64,000 bases of DNA. Source: Lomentospora prolificans. Taxonomy: Eukaryota > Ascomycota > Sordariomycetes > Microascales > Microascaceae. Positions 1 to 11,712 of the stretch are shown in pieces; position 1 is the stretch's first letter, and every line of letters begins with the position of its first letter. The stretch lies in NCBI GenBank assembly GCA_029532625.1, contig JARFXM010000009.1:310001-374000 (forward strand). Direction: 5' to 3'. The notes below the pieces were generated by a model, which did not search any database, was not told where the DNA came from, and saw nothing but the letters and a program-made list of their open reading frames with translations. The translations under genes and the position numbers were made by a program.

Positions 1-3000
1 CTCGGAGGAACGGGGCCCTTGAATATATTAAGAAAGCCTCGGCTCCGGCAGCGCCAAAGTGTTTAAGAATCTTCATGTGCTTCCTCTTTCTCCTGTTTCT
101 TTCCTCGTGCCTTTCGAAGTCCAGTCCGCTCATTTTGCACACAGACCGACCCCGGCGAGCGACGCACACATGAGTATAATGTATAATCCTGCAGACCGAT
201 ACGCGGATTCGATCCAGACACACCCCCGAGACTGATGTCGCCCCCGCCACCGTCTCCCGCTCGCTCGCTTGAACACACGGTTCCCTGTCAGCCCCACGAA
301 TTTCCCCAGGAAAATCCGGGGAAATGGAGAGGCAAGCAAGCACGAAGAGAGAAGAAAAATGCGAATGGAGACGGACGAGATGCTGTTTCGGGGATGGGGC
401 CAGCGTGAGCATTGTGCATCATCTCGAGCGACACGTCCCGATGGCACACGAGACCACTGAGCAAATAATATGCCTGGCGTCCGCGTTACAGTGGACGTTG
501 ACCTGCGACCAAGGCTGGCTGGCTACCTGGCCGTTTTGGGGGCTGGGATTGGGCTGGGATGTGCTCGAATGGGGTTCCTTAATATTGGCATTATTATGCG
601 CAGGGCAAGCAAGAGTGCCAGCTTGCTTGAGCATTGAGCGCTATGCTTGAGACGAAGGTGCTCACAGCCTCGAAAGACCAAGGCCATAATAACTCTTGGA
701 ATTCGGAAAATTGGGATAACATGGCCCGGAGGGAAGGATTTTTCTCTGCCGGGGGAAATCAGCAATTTCCTTCTCCCAGATCGCAGATTCCGAAATTTCT
801 GCCAAAATTTCCTATGCATCTGGCGAACCGGTTTTGTGGTTCTCTTGTTACCGCTTTTACCCCGGATCTTGGGGGTCAAAACACACGCGCTCTCCCGGAT
901 TTGCTTGACTTAATACAGGCCTCACCCCGGACCCATTTTGATCATCAGGTCCAGCTGTGAAGTAACATGGCGTTGCAGTCTATTCCCTCGGCCCCCGCTC
1001 GCCTGGTCGCTATTACTCGATCGCTTCAACTAAGGCTTTCTCTTCTCCCCACTCGCGATAAGGACCACGATAAGTAATTTTTTATTTTCTTTTCTCTGTG
1101 CCTCCCTTGTCCCGTTGCTAGGCCCATGGATGAATTGACTACGGCGGGAAAAACAGGGACACACTAATAATCTTGGGTCTGGAGCGGTGCCGCTGGCAGT
1201 CCGCGCACCTACATGCCGGCGCCAGGCACGGTAAGCCACATCACTTACCCAGAGGAGACAAGTTTTCGGCCGGACTTCCGATTCGGGCAGCTACGCCGGG
1301 CGCGAATACGGGGCTTGCATATTACAGAGGCAGAAGAGAAGAAAGAGAAGGAAAAAAAAGAAAGAAAAAAGAAAGACATCACGAGTGTCACGGCGGGATG
1401 GCTCGCGCTAGTAGAGTTGTGCCAGCATGGGGAGTGGAATGTAGTCTAGGCTCCACTGACAAGTTTGTTGATTGCAAGGTCGTCTCCCTGGTGGAGCTCT
1501 GCCTTCTCTCTTTTGCGATTCCAAGACTCTGGGAAGAGATCCTTGTCCGGCTTGTACTAGTACGGGCCAGTCTTCCATGGAGATGCTTGCTCACGCGGGT
1601 ATGAGGAGCCAGCGGGCCGGGAGATAATACCGGAGCATGGTCTCTTTGGCGCCTTGGGAAAACATGAGATGCAGTATTAACACTGCGCCACGTTACGCCT
1701 GGCAGTCAGAGCCGAATTCGCGGTGAATTCGCGGCCGGTTCATGTCTTGAAAAAGGTGGGCGTAAATTGCGATCTGAGTTGATCTAATGGATTTGCGTGC
1801 TAGTGTGTTCGTTCTGGGCTCCGTCTAATACTCTATGCCAGCAAAAGCAGCATCATGCGATCCGAGCAGATGCCTCTGCCAATCTTTGTCTCATTCAATC
1901 GTGTCTAGACCGCACTTAGTCCACTTGTAGCTTAGCGCTTTCTTAGTTTTCGTGCACCCTCTCTCCACGCTGCTTGCTCATCTCAACGTCCCGATATCCC
2001 CAGGCGGGGATCCAATTGATCTCCCGGCTTTTGATCGAAAAAGGATGTCTGTCCCTGAGCACCATCGTCATCGTCGACAGGGAAGAGGGTGATGGCTGGA
2101 CCCTCGCACACCAATCGTCCATCGATGGTGCCCCATCTTCGATTCCACCGCGCTGGTTTCTCTACTTCGTAGTTGGAAATCATCCCTTGATACCGCTTCT
2201 CCATTGCCCATTCGCAAGACTAACCAGAACAACACCGGCGGCCCACAAACCGTCCCTCGTGTGCTCAAACACCCCAAAATTAGCAGTGGCTTGGCTTCGA
2301 AAAAAGCACGATTGCGAGCAGCCATTCTCGATCTTCCCCTCCTCGGCGACCTCAGCCCCATTCGACCACACGACCGACGATCAACGCCCGTACCAATATT
2401 TCTCTTCTCCGTCGGCCTCTGATAAACCCTCCGGCTCCGTTCCTAAGAGTGGTGAAGAACGGCTAGGCCCTATTCTAACCTGGTAGTGCTGCGTACAGAT
2501 TTCCTAACTAGGGTCATTCCTACCCCGCAAACTGTTCCGCGAGACAGCTGGCCTCAGCCTGCGGACTCGTCAAGAAGGTTGTGCCCTCTCTGCCTGTCGC
2601 CGTTTCCTGCTGCACTGGCGGAGCCGCTCGGACGGCATCGAGCTTCCTTTGGCTCGGCTGGGAGTGTTCGCAAGCTGGCATGTTGCTGTCCTACTATGTA
2701 TGACTACTTACTGGTTCTGCTCGGGGCGCACTAGGTTCCCCAAGCCACACATCGGATGCATGGATGGGAAACGCGCGCAGTCCCGCAAATTAATATTCGG
2801 TTTGGATTGAAAACTTCTCGGCCTCAACCCATGCTACGAGTACAATAATCATTCCAGCCCCACTAGACATAAAGCTCACCATACCAAGACGGGGATGATG
2901 CGGTCCTCTCCGCGGCACTTGCTTCGTCCCTCCAGAGTTGTGGCGCCTGTGGCTTCCCGTGGCCACCAGGCTGAAAGACAGATCGGCCAGGCCAGCATCC

Positions 3001-3373
3001 ATGACGGTACTGCCCGCCAGCGTCGGCAAAGCCTGTGTGCACCCTCGCTGGCTGGCTGACACCCGGTTATCATGTCAGCGGGGGTGAGTCTTGGGCCAGA
3101 AGCCAGCGTGCATGCTCCCTTCATCCAGCAGTCAGCAAATCAGTTGGCTAGAACCCTTATTATTCAGGCTGGAGAAGGCTTGGGCGTAGAGGGCAGCCTG
3201 CGGTCGTCGCACAAGGTCATTGAAAGATGTTGGCCTGACCACCAGCGAGACCCGATGCATGGGTGGAGAGGTCAAGCCAGCCAAACTCTTCATTCCCACA
3301 TTCGCCTCCGCGCCGTATCGAAGAACTACCTCGCTCAAGGAACCTGGTGAACCGGCTTTCTAAGAGCCATCCA
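1..3373. other. Gene-poor left end
   Basis: No convincing gene is seen here. The open frames overlap each other on both strands, lack family motifs and show no splice-compatible continuation. The longest, 170 codons at 1974-2486 on the plus strand, has no recognisable domain. A purine-rich tract of A and G lies at about 1328-1378. The interval could hold promoter or 3' sequence of a gene left of the window. Confidence 0.5.
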
Positions 3374-4074
3374 TTGTCTGGTGCTGAAGTCATTGGGCCT
3401 TATCTCGGGCATCATTGCAATTGCAACCGCGGCTGTGACGGTCGATAACGCAGCCAGTGACACACGTCAAGTCTGCCGGAATCTTTTCAACTGAGGTATT
3501 TAACGCCAACAATAATGATGCCTTCGACGCGCTGTCCAACATTCCGAAACCATTTACCTGGCCGTCGATGCTCTCGATGAATGCGACGATGGTCTCCCGG
3601 ATCTTTTCAGCCTGGTCAGGGAATTATCCTCACAAGAACACCACCTCAAGTGGATTGTCAGGAGTCGAACCATGTCAACATCGATGAGAGTCTTGCGCTA
3701 AGTCTGGACGTGAATTCCGCATCTGTCTCAGAGGCTATTATAATCTACATCGATCATAAGACCTCACAGATACCGTCGCTGAAATCAAACCCTAATCAGC
3801 GGGCCACCATTCAGCAAGAGCTCCTCGAGAAAGCAGATAGCACGTTTCTATGGGTCGACCTGACGTTGCCATATATTCACATTGCGCTGACTGGTGATGT
3901 CGTCCGGCGGATCGACGAGATGCCTTCTGGCCTTCTGGCCTTTAACCATAGGATCATGCAAGATATGGATAAGTGCGCGGGCGAGTACTGGAACAAATGT
4001 CTCGAGATTTTTTCCATCGCAACTTTAGCCTACCGCCCTCTCCACATTGATGAGCTCCAAATACTGCTTTCAAC

Positions 4075-4738
4075 TTAGGCAAGATGGCGTCACTGAGCTC
4101 AGAAGGAGACATCCCAAATCACTCCTCAACCAGAGGCTACAACATCTCCAGATGTTTTCCTACCACAGGCTCCAAAGGGACCAGAACTATCAGACCTAGA
4201 AGGGGAAAGGCCCGCTGAATCCTTGGAACCAAGAGGACTATAGGAAACGTAGTCACCATACCTACAGAAATCTATGCAAAACTAATACATCTCGACAACA
4301 CCGAGCCAACTACGAAAATTCAGAACTACAAAGCTCCCCCTTCTTATATTAAGAAACTCACTAAGGAAGTAATATAAGTAGAAATCGCCGACTGGTACGA
4401 AGGAATCACTAATAGCAACTCAACTCTACCAGAACATACACCTGAGCAACTCAAAATCCTAGCATCCCTCAGACCCCCGCTAGTTGAGACTCTATGCTTC
4501 AGACCCCCCAGGGGCTGGAGTCAGCCCAGAGTCAGTCCGGAGTCCATTGGTAATAGAGGCTAGAGTAGAATTATAAAAGTAAGTCAGCTTGAAGAGCCTT
4601 AGAAGAAAAGAAGGCTCTTCAAGCTGAAGTCTTTATGCGTAATTCCGCGAACCTACAGCAACACTCTCCAACCTGACTCTGTGATCTTTAGACCTTCTTG
4701 CTTAAGAGTGACTCTATCACATCCCTTACAATTTCAAC
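4075..4738. mobile_element. Transposon-like insertion inside the NLR relic
   Basis: The NLR reading stops at 4074 and resumes just after 4738. Both edges carry the same 7 bases (TTTCAAC, 4068-4074 and 4732-4738), which fits a target-site duplication. Joining across it restores a plausible frame. The insert is A-rich, unlike its host gene, has no long open frame, and contains fragments that look weakly like a retroelement gag polyprotein (proline- and glutamate-rich, around 4180-4480). It carries a perfect 17-bp inverted repeat with a 10-nt loop at 4584-4627. No terminal TG...CA is seen, so it is not a simple solo LTR. The class is unknown; it could be a truncated retroelement or a non-autonomous element. 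Confidence 0.55.
4584..4627. repeat. Perfect 17-bp inverted repeat (hairpin)
   Basis: Arms 4584-4600 and 4611-4627 are exact reverse complements, each containing AGCTTGAAGAGCC or its complement, separated by a purine-only 10-nt loop. It lies inside the inserted element. No T-run follows, so nothing marks it as a terminator. It is more likely a structural part of the mobile element. Confidence 0.85.
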
Positions 4739-6545
4739 CTTTGAGATCACGACATGCATGATCTAGAGAGGGTCCTTAATAGGTGCGACTCGTTCCTCAC
4801 GTTGCCAGAGAACTACATTTACCCGATTCACCAGTCAGCTAAGGATTACATAGCCAGCGATGTCGCTGTTGACGGCGTATTTCAGTCTGGAATACCTGCT
4901 GTTCAGTGCACCATCTTTGAAAGGTCAATTGCAGTGATGGAAAACACTCTGAAGAGAGACATGTATCATTTGGTGCATCCAGGGACACTCATCGTTGAGG
5001 AGAGGGAATGGTTTCAGGATCACCAGTTACATAAAGTGGAATACTCGTACGTCTACTGAATCCACCATCTTTGTAAAATGAAGCAGGATTTGCGGATTCG
5101 TCCACGTTGTCGGCTGGTAACGGCATTGGAGAGTCGTCTCGGGAAGTCAAATAAGAGTAGTGGCATGCGCGAATTAGTCGAGTCCTTTCTCCGGCGTCAC
5201 TTCCTACACTAGCTTGAAGCCCTGAGCCTCTTTGAGGTTATCTTGAATGGTGTCTACTCTCTTGCTGAGCTCCGGGATTCCTTGATAGTGAGCATACCTA
5301 AATTTGCGGCTTTACTCTTGCGGCATACGTTATAGTCCACAGCCCCTTTCTGGCTAACATAGACTTCGAGTGGAGACACCTTGGCTGATCTTGTCGATGA
5401 TGCATACCGATTCGCCATGTTCAATCGGCCGTGTATCGAGCAGGCGCCTCTACAAACATATGTGTCGGCACTCTTATTCTCTCCGGCGGATAGCGTCATT
5501 CAGCGGTTATTCGCTGGAGAAAAACCTAGCTGGGTTTTGACGAAGCCAAGAGTTGAGGCAAAATGGTCTCGATGTCTTCAGATAATCTACTATACTCGTT
5601 GGATACACTCGGTTCTTTTTTCGCCTGATGGTACTTGTATTTTATTAGCGTCTACGAAGTGTAGTGACACTATCAGAGTATGGGATACAACGTCAGGCGC
5701 ACAGATCCACAAGCTCGAGGATCATATCAACCCAATGGTGCAAGCTTCATTTTTCACCCGATGGAAACTATATCGTGTCTGGGTCCCAAGGCAATACTAT
5801 CCGAGTAATGGGATACCAAGGCAGGCAAGGAGATCCACAAACTCGAATATCACGGCGACTCGATCTGTTCAACCTCATTTTCACCTGATGGCAGCCGTCT
5901 CGTGTCAGTTTCCAATATCGCTCTTCAATTCTAGGATGCGAAATCAGGCATGAGGATTTACGAGCTCGAGGGCTACGATAGTCAAATTCGGTCAGGTTCG
6001 CTTTCGCCTGATGAGAACCGCATCGTAGTGGTATTGTCCAAAATTTCCATCCTAATTCAGAATATGAAGTCAAGCAAGCGGATCCACGAGCTTGAGGACG
6101 ATGTTTCCTCAGTCTCTCCATCTCATCAGGTGGTAATTATGTTGTATCGGGAGGTGAAAGCATCCACATATGGAACGCGAAGTCAGGCAAGGAGATAGAC
6201 CTGCTTGGAGTACAGCGATATGCGGTTATCGCGGTTATCTCGGTCTCGTTTTCACCTGATGACAAGTATATAAGTCTCAGGGGCCCTTGACGGGGCTGTC
6301 CGAGGATGGGATGCAAAATTGACAAGGAGATCCAAATGCTGCACGTAAAGGAGGGCAAGGAGATCTACAAACTCGAAGGTCATAGCGGCCCACTGCTGTG
6401 CGTTTCATTTTCACCTGATGGCAACTATATCGTATCAGAGGCTGACGACGCGACTATCCGAGTATGGGATGCAAAGTCAGGCAAGGTGGTTCACAAGCTT
6501 GAGGATCATATTCATTTATCCTCGATCCTGTCTGCTCGTTTCCGA

Positions 6546-7221
6546 AAAGAAGGTACCGTGCCTTTTTCTTCTCCCAGGAGGCTTTGGGCAAGGACCCTGG
6601 TACGTAGCCGTGCCTCTAGGATTGTGGCTAGAGAAAGATGAATGTGGACCAAGGTGTGTTTACAGGAGCCGAGTAGCTAACGTCTCTTAAAAGTGAAGGT
6701 CGGCCAAGCCAATATTAATCTCGCGTTTACTATAATCATGCTCGTTCGAAGAAGAAAAAAAATCATTCATAAAAAAATCGTTCATGTACCCTAATTATGT
6801 GATATCTGTTGTTGCCCTTATACCCTTCACGCCTTTTACTCCATGGCCGACTTGTCCTGAGGGACAACAGAACAAAAGGCAGAACAAAATGAAAGCTGAA
6901 AAAGAAGAAGAAAAAAAAAAGAAAAAAAGAAAAGGCCATCCTTCTACTGTGCTGCCCATCGACCGATCGCATCAGTCATCCCACTGCAGGAAATGTTCTC
7001 TAGCATGCCGCCCCTGTCCCTGTTTTGAGCCACGCTTATGCAGGTTCCGTGCCGGTATGTACATCGCGAAGAGCCGCCGCTGGCAAATGCGCAAGTTTGT
7101 TGGGGTTCGAACCAAACGAGAGAAACAGATATAAACAAGTAAACAAGTCGAAGTGGAAGACAAAGTCAAACAGCTCCGCCAAGATGCAGGGAAAAGTGAG
7201 AAAAAGGACCACAGCCGAGTG
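6546..7221. other. Intergenic, purine-rich tract
   Basis: No gene is seen between the NLR relic and the end of the next minus-strand gene. An A/G-rich low-complexity tract lies at about 6889-6933. The stretch just before 7222 should contain the 3' UTR of the minus-strand gene. Confidence 0.5.
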
Positions 7222-8925
7222 TTACATCACAACCTCAACCTGATTGCTCCCCTCATCTCCTAACCGTCTTCTCTTGCCATTTCTCCTCGGCTCCGAAAAC
7301 TCCTCCTCAAAACTTCCGTTAAAAAATGCTTGAGGTCTCCGCCTGCGCTTAGCCTCGAACGGTGGCCCCGCCTCGGGCTCTGACTCCGACGAAGTGCAAT
7401 CCCACGTCTCTGGGTTATCAATGTCAAAATGTCCCACCATTTCCTCACTGAGGGCTTGGCCTAGCCGTTCGCGGAGGCCAATAATCGGCCAGATCGGCAC
7501 CTTGGTCACTTCGATGTCTAATCCGGTACGAGACACGCTCTGTCCGTCGGCGGCTCTTTGAGGGAATGCCTTATGAGGGTAGTGGAACTGACGTAGGTAG
7601 TCGGCTGTGAAAGTGGCCTTGTAGATCACAAACTCGGCGTTGTCATTGTCGGTGCTGAGAACGCGCACAGTGACGTCACGGAACTCGGGTGTAAAATCAA
7701 CGAGCGGCGCCGCGCCGCCCCGTGCCAGGTACGGGGCGATGGTGGAGGGGTAGATGTGGTCTTGCGCCATGGCGAGGAGGACGGCTACAAGGTGGGGGTC
7801 GTAGTCGGCGTTCGTGGGGATAAGTAGCTTGGAGCGTAGGGCCTGCAGGCGTGCAACCGGTTCGTTTGGTGTTTTGCCAGGGCCAAGGGCGACTCGGTAG
7901 ATATGGGCGCGGATGTTCGATAATTGTTTCCGGCCGATGTAAGCAAGCATCGGCTTTCCGCAATGCGCAGGGATGTCTACGGCACCGGCAGGCGGTACAC
8001 CCTGCGTCTTAGCAGGCTGCGTGGACTCGGTCTGGAAAGATTCTAGACCGAGGTTGGACTCGTCGGACTGGCTCTCTACCGGATAAGTTGGGTAAGGCCA
8101 CCTCCACATGCATTGAACCCGGATCGCATCCCTATGCACGCGGCTTCCGAACCATATCCGCATCTCGGGACAGGCCTCGCCCCTGGACGTTGCGAAACTC
8201 GTCTGAGGGTAGAGTTGGGATAGCACCTCCCGAATCGACGAGACGCTATAAAATGGCATTGGCACATCGCTCGAAAAGATAGCAGAGAGCTCCTTGCAGA
8301 GAACATAGGCGGCCGGTTCTAATTTCCGGCGAGGATCGCGCGTAGCAGAGGGATCGGGGGAAGGAGAGGTAATTTTGGGACCGTCCACCCAGTTGACATT
8401 GAGGGCAGAGCTGTGTTTGTCTGTCCACGCGATAGGCCGGATGAAGAGACTCACACCCGCATTTTCATGCATAACGTCGTACAACGAACTTCGCTCAGCG
8501 ATTGTATAATAGAAGCGCTTTCGTTTCGTTGCGCGTTGGCTCTGCTGAGAAGATGGCATAGATCGTGAAGATGTCGAATCAAGTGTTGCTTGAGTAGAGC
8601 TCGGCTCGCTAGATGGAGTAAGGATTGAAGGTGTGGTAATGTCTGTCGCTACAGTTTCCGGTACCATGTCCAGAGGCTGAGATGAGACGCTCAATGCCTC
8701 ATCATCACCTGAGGACATTTCGGCATCAGCAAGATTTGTCGCATCACCGAGCGGAACCGGGAGCGACTCGACTTGCTCGGACGTCTTCTGGCGCGCTATC
8801 GCTTCAACGCAAACGATTGCATCCTGGACTTGCGCGCTGGAGGTAGTAGGAGCCTGGGTCCGCATCGCGTCGGACTTTCTCCTCTTGAAGGCCGAATGCT
8901 GGCTCTCTGTCGTCGTCGGCACCAT
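7222..8925 (-). CDS. Unknown conserved-type nuclear protein (567 aa)
   Basis: I do not recognise the family. It is one uninterrupted exon of 567 codons starting at 8925. Residues 1-135 are Ser/Thr-rich and look disordered. A basic KRKR patch follows at about residues 137-140. The central part (about 140-480) looks folded, with hydrophobic and aromatic residues such as CMWRWPYPTYP and HLVAVLLAMAQDHIYPSTI. The C-terminus carries more basic clusters (AKRRRRP, RNGKRRR) within acidic sequence, suggesting nuclear localisation. Neighbour ARPC3 diverges from it across about 1.7 kb. The length, intact frame and codon use favour a real gene. A DNA- or chromatin-linked role would be a guess from the basic patches only. 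Confidence 0.75.
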   Translation of the reverse strand: MVPTTTESQHSAFKRRKSDAMRTQAPTTSSAQVQDAIVCVEAIARQKTSEQVESLPVPLGDATNLADAEMSSGDDEALSVSSQPLDMVPETVATDITTPSILTPSSEPSSTQATLDSTSSRSMPSSQQSQRATKRKRFYYTIAERSSLYDVMHENAGVSLFIRPIAWTDKHSSALNVNWVDGPKITSPSPDPSATRDPRRKLEPAAYVLCKELSAIFSSDVPMPFYSVSSIREVLSQLYPQTSFATSRGEACPEMRIWFGSRVHRDAIRVQCMWRWPYPTYPVESQSDESNLGLESFQTESTQPAKTQGVPPAGAVDIPAHCGKPMLAYIGRKQLSNIRAHIYRVALGPGKTPNEPVARLQALRSKLLIPTNADYDPHLVAVLLAMAQDHIYPSTIAPYLARGGAAPLVDFTPEFRDVTVRVLSTDNDNAEFVIYKATFTADYLRQFHYPHKAFPQRAADGQSVSRTGLDIEVTKVPIWPIIGLRERLGQALSEEMVGHFDIDNPETWDCTSSESEPEAGPPFEAKRRRRPQAFFNGSFEEEFSEPRRNGKRRRLGDEGSNQVEVVM

Positions 8926-10670
8926 AACAAGGCTCCGGATCTGACCGAAGACAGTGCTATAGTGGAAGACAGAACTATAGAAGTCGCGGGTCAGTTAGCA
9001 ACATGAGACGATTTCTGTTTTATGCCAGGAAGGGCAGACGTTGAATTGAATTCAGAAAAGGTTCGCGAAACGGCGCGTACAGCTGAGTCGAGGAAGGCAG
9101 GAACACCACTGGGCTGAGAAAAGTGAGGCTAGAGGAACTTATTTCGTGAAGTTGGGGAGTGTGTCACCCGTTCCTGTTTGTCAGGCAGGGCACAGATCAC
9201 ACACACTGATTTTCGCATGAATGCCATGGCGGGAGTGCAGGTGCGACCAAGACTTCTAGGTCGCGATCGAGATTTGCAAACAGGCAGTCGCCATAACCTC
9301 AGGGATTGGTGTTCCTTACTCTAAGGCCAACATCGAACCGTTGGCGGACGCCTAGTTCTAGGGCCTGGCCTTGTTGTTGTTGGTCCCTGTAGTGGCCGTG
9401 TAACTGTCACTGGAGGCGTCGCGCCAAGGCCTGGTAACAACAATAGGCAAGAGGGCAGAATCGACTTAGAGCAGTCAAACAACTAAAGGCCAAGTGAGAA
9501 AAGGGAAGAAAAAAAAAGATGATCGTATAGGCACCCTTTCGTCGAAAAAGAGTCGCCCAGGAGGAAAATCGCAAATGCTCAAGCGATATCCCCTTTGTTG
9601 TCCCAGCTGGCTCGTAAAGTGCGACTGAGACCAGGCGACAGGGGAACTTGGGAGACAGAGCGCGTCAGTGGGGATTAATTGTTTGGCGACAGGCGAGACA
9701 ACAAATCACACTTACCAAAAACAAGCCACTGCACGCACAGTCAGTGAGGGGCTTCGACTTGGGGCGTAAATTACACCCCAAAACAGCACGCGCGACGTTC
9801 GCAAGGTGTATTTCGAATTTGCTGGACGACGTGAAAATGAGGTTGAGGGGGGAAATGAGACGAAAAGAATGGCAGACAGGTCAGAGAGATCGCAGCTGAA
9901 ACGTCTTTATAACCTCCCGAGGCAAATACACTATATATCAGGAATCCATAAGGTTTCGTTAGGTTACTCATGCCGGCCGAGGCGGGGGCGACAATATTTA
10001 TGGGAGGACAAAGAGCCACATGGAAAAAAAAAGGCATCGCCCTCTTTCCTTCCCTCTTCGACCTTTGCCAATCCAAGGATCCCCCTCCAAGAATGGGCGA
10101 AAAACAGGGCCTGGCGCGACCGACCAGGACCAACCGTGACACAGGTACCCAAAAATGTGCGCGACCAGACCACGAAGTCAGCTGGTCATGCTATGGGGCT
10201 TATCCGGGCTCTAGGCACCAATCGGTTACACTCGGAGTACTTTGTCCGTGCCACACCCACTTCAGCCCGAAAGTGGGCTGTGGCGATCCTCCTGACTCAG
10301 CGCTCGCTTCATTTTAATTATGCTGAAGCCTTGAGTCACGTGTTGCTCGAAATAGTGGAGTGAGCCCCATCTCAGTGGATGACTAGTACTGTTAGTATTA
10401 ATATTGAGCACGTGACTGTATCAATTGTCTGTGGCGAAGTGGCTGCCATGTACGTGCCTGTGGCTTCGTCGCTTCCATCCTTGCTGTGTGCTTGGCAAGG
10501 CCGCTGCCCCACCACTCTACGTCGGGGGGTGCTCCGCATCATCAATTCGCCAATTCGTCATCGTCGAGGACTCGTTCTGGTCCCGTTTCCGAAGAGTAGG
10601 GAGGACTTGACTACCGGTACAGAAGATCTACTGCCATCCAAGGCTTTACCTATTCCCAGAGGCCTCCATC
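8926..10670. promoter_or_regulatory. Divergent intergenic region between the unknown nuclear protein and ARPC3
   Basis: This 1.7-kb stretch separates two divergent start codons and has no convincing ORF. Open frames at 9771-10363 overlap on both strands without any motif. It should contain both promoters. Two E-box-like CACGTG sites lie near the ARPC3 side. Confidence 0.5.
10336..10416. promoter_or_regulatory. Pair of CACGTG (E-box) motifs
   Basis: TCACGTG at 10336-10342 and CACGTGAC at 10409-10416 are about 70 bp apart and 255-335 bp upstream of the ARPC3 ATG. CACGTG is the core for bHLH factors such as Cbf1-type proteins and is common in fungal promoters. Function here is inferred only from sequence and position. 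Confidence 0.4.
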
Positions 10671-11460
10671 ATGCCGGTGAGCTACCCTTCACCACCCCAC
10701 ATTTAAGCTTCGCGCTGGTCTCCCCTCTATCTCTCTCCCCGCAAGCCGCCCGCCGTTCAAATCAAGCTAACCGCAGCGCAACCTGATGCTCTCCATCCAC
10801 AGGCCTACAACTCCATCTTCAACGCCGACCCGAACCCCCCGAGGCTAATAGGCAACTTCCCCCTCCTGCCTCTCCGCACCAAGACCCGGGGCCCAGCCTA
10901 CACCCTCCCCTTCCCCTCCCCTCCCCTGCCCGCCTCCGAGTCCCCCGAGCCGGACAGCGAATCCTACGACATCCTCGACGAGGTCCTCGCCATATTCCGC
11001 GCCAACACCTTCTTCCGCAACTTCGAGATCCAAGGCCCCGCAGACCGCCTGCTCATCTATGGCATCTTGTTCGTCAGCGACTGCCTCACCAAGATCAAGC
11101 CCACGGCGTCGGTGCGCGATGCGACCAAGGATGTCATGAACTTGGCGCTGGACCTCAACTTTGCCATCCCCGGTGACCCCGGTTGGCCCTTGAACCAGGT
11201 AGGAGCTTTTTCTTTTTTTTTGTTTCGCGGCGTACGAGTTGAAAGCTGGCAGTGTTGGGGCTAACGTGAGAGTTATGTAGATGTATGAGCCTCCCCGGGA
11301 CCGACAGGATGCCGAGCAGCTTCGCCAGTACATGTCTCAAGTCCGGCAAGAGCTCTCGACGAGATTACTCGCGAGGGTGTACGAGGATGGAGGCGACGGA
11401 CGACCAAGCAAGTGGTGGCTGAGCTTTACCAAGAGGAAGTTCATGGGAAAATCTCTATAG
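10671..11460 (+). CDS. ARC18: Arp2/3 complex 21-kDa subunit (ARPC3/Arc18)
   Basis: This subunit belongs to the seven-member Arp2/3 complex that nucleates branched actin at endocytic patches. Three exons are read: 10671-10676, 10803-11198 and 11281-11460, giving 193 aa, a normal family length. The first exon is just ATG CCG, followed by a GTGAGC intron; the joined start MPAYNSIF is the classic ARPC3 N-terminus. Further family marks are IGNFPLLPLRTK, the acidic segment before DILDEVLAIFRANTFFRNFEI, RLLIYGILF, and the C-terminal KWWLSFTKRKFMGKSL. Both introns have good borders, and the second has a GCTAAC branch site. The gene converges with TRM6, their stops 250 bp apart. The six-base first exon is easily missed by gene finders. 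Confidence 0.94.
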
Positions 11461-11712
11461 ATGGATAAATGGGAGGGGAAAAAAGGCCAGGTGGTAAAAG
11501 CAGCGTAGGGCTACGGAGCGCGCTCTTATCATGAAAGGGGTAAAATATTTCTTCTCAATACGAAGAAGGTATATTTATATTTCTTCAAGTATGAATCACC
11601 GCGTCTCCAAGTTATGCTCGGGTTCACCAAGCAACTCCCTACCAACTAACGCCATGGTGTGCTTGCGAGTAAGATATTTTCAAAAACTTTTGGTTGTTCC
11701 GGAGCCTCATAA

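Larger units (their letters stand above)
3374..6545 (+). pseudogene. Decayed SesA-NACHT-WD40 NLR (STAND) gene
   Basis: This is a relic of a fungal NOD-like receptor of the HET-D/HET-E (NWD) kind. Such cytosolic STAND proteins trigger heterokaryon incompatibility or defence when their WD40 sensor binds a ligand. Seen in order: an N-terminal piece reading SGAEVIG then LISGIIAIATAAVTV and, after another frameshift, SLPESFQ, typical of the SesA/NACHT-N domain (3377-3500); a Walker-B-like AVDALDEC (3561-3584); the post-NACHT region with KADSTFLWVDL and a winged-helix-like YWNKCLEIFSIATLAYRPLH (up to about 4075); a continuation with HQSAKDYI (4754-5059); then about seven WD40 units of some 42 residues (about 5590-6530), with SPDGNYIVS and TIRVWDAKSGK in the best ones. 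Broken: the start codon reads ATTG, Walker A and most of the NTPase core are missing, several frameshifts and stops occur, and a roughly 660-bp element is inserted. It cannot encode a working receptor. Confidence 0.85.

Noticed and set aside
1974..2486. 170-codon plus-strand frame
   Set aside because: No domain, no homologous motif, mixed composition and a plausible chance length in this base composition.
6124..6132. Apparent 9-bp micro-inversion of the WD-repeat motif CACCTGATG
   Set aside because: CATCAGGTG is its reverse complement, but the word is nearly palindromic and differs at only three positions, so point mutations in a decaying repeat explain it equally well.
7095..7115. B-box-like GGTTCGAACC
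   Set aside because: No acceptor or D-arm pairing upstream; a chance match.
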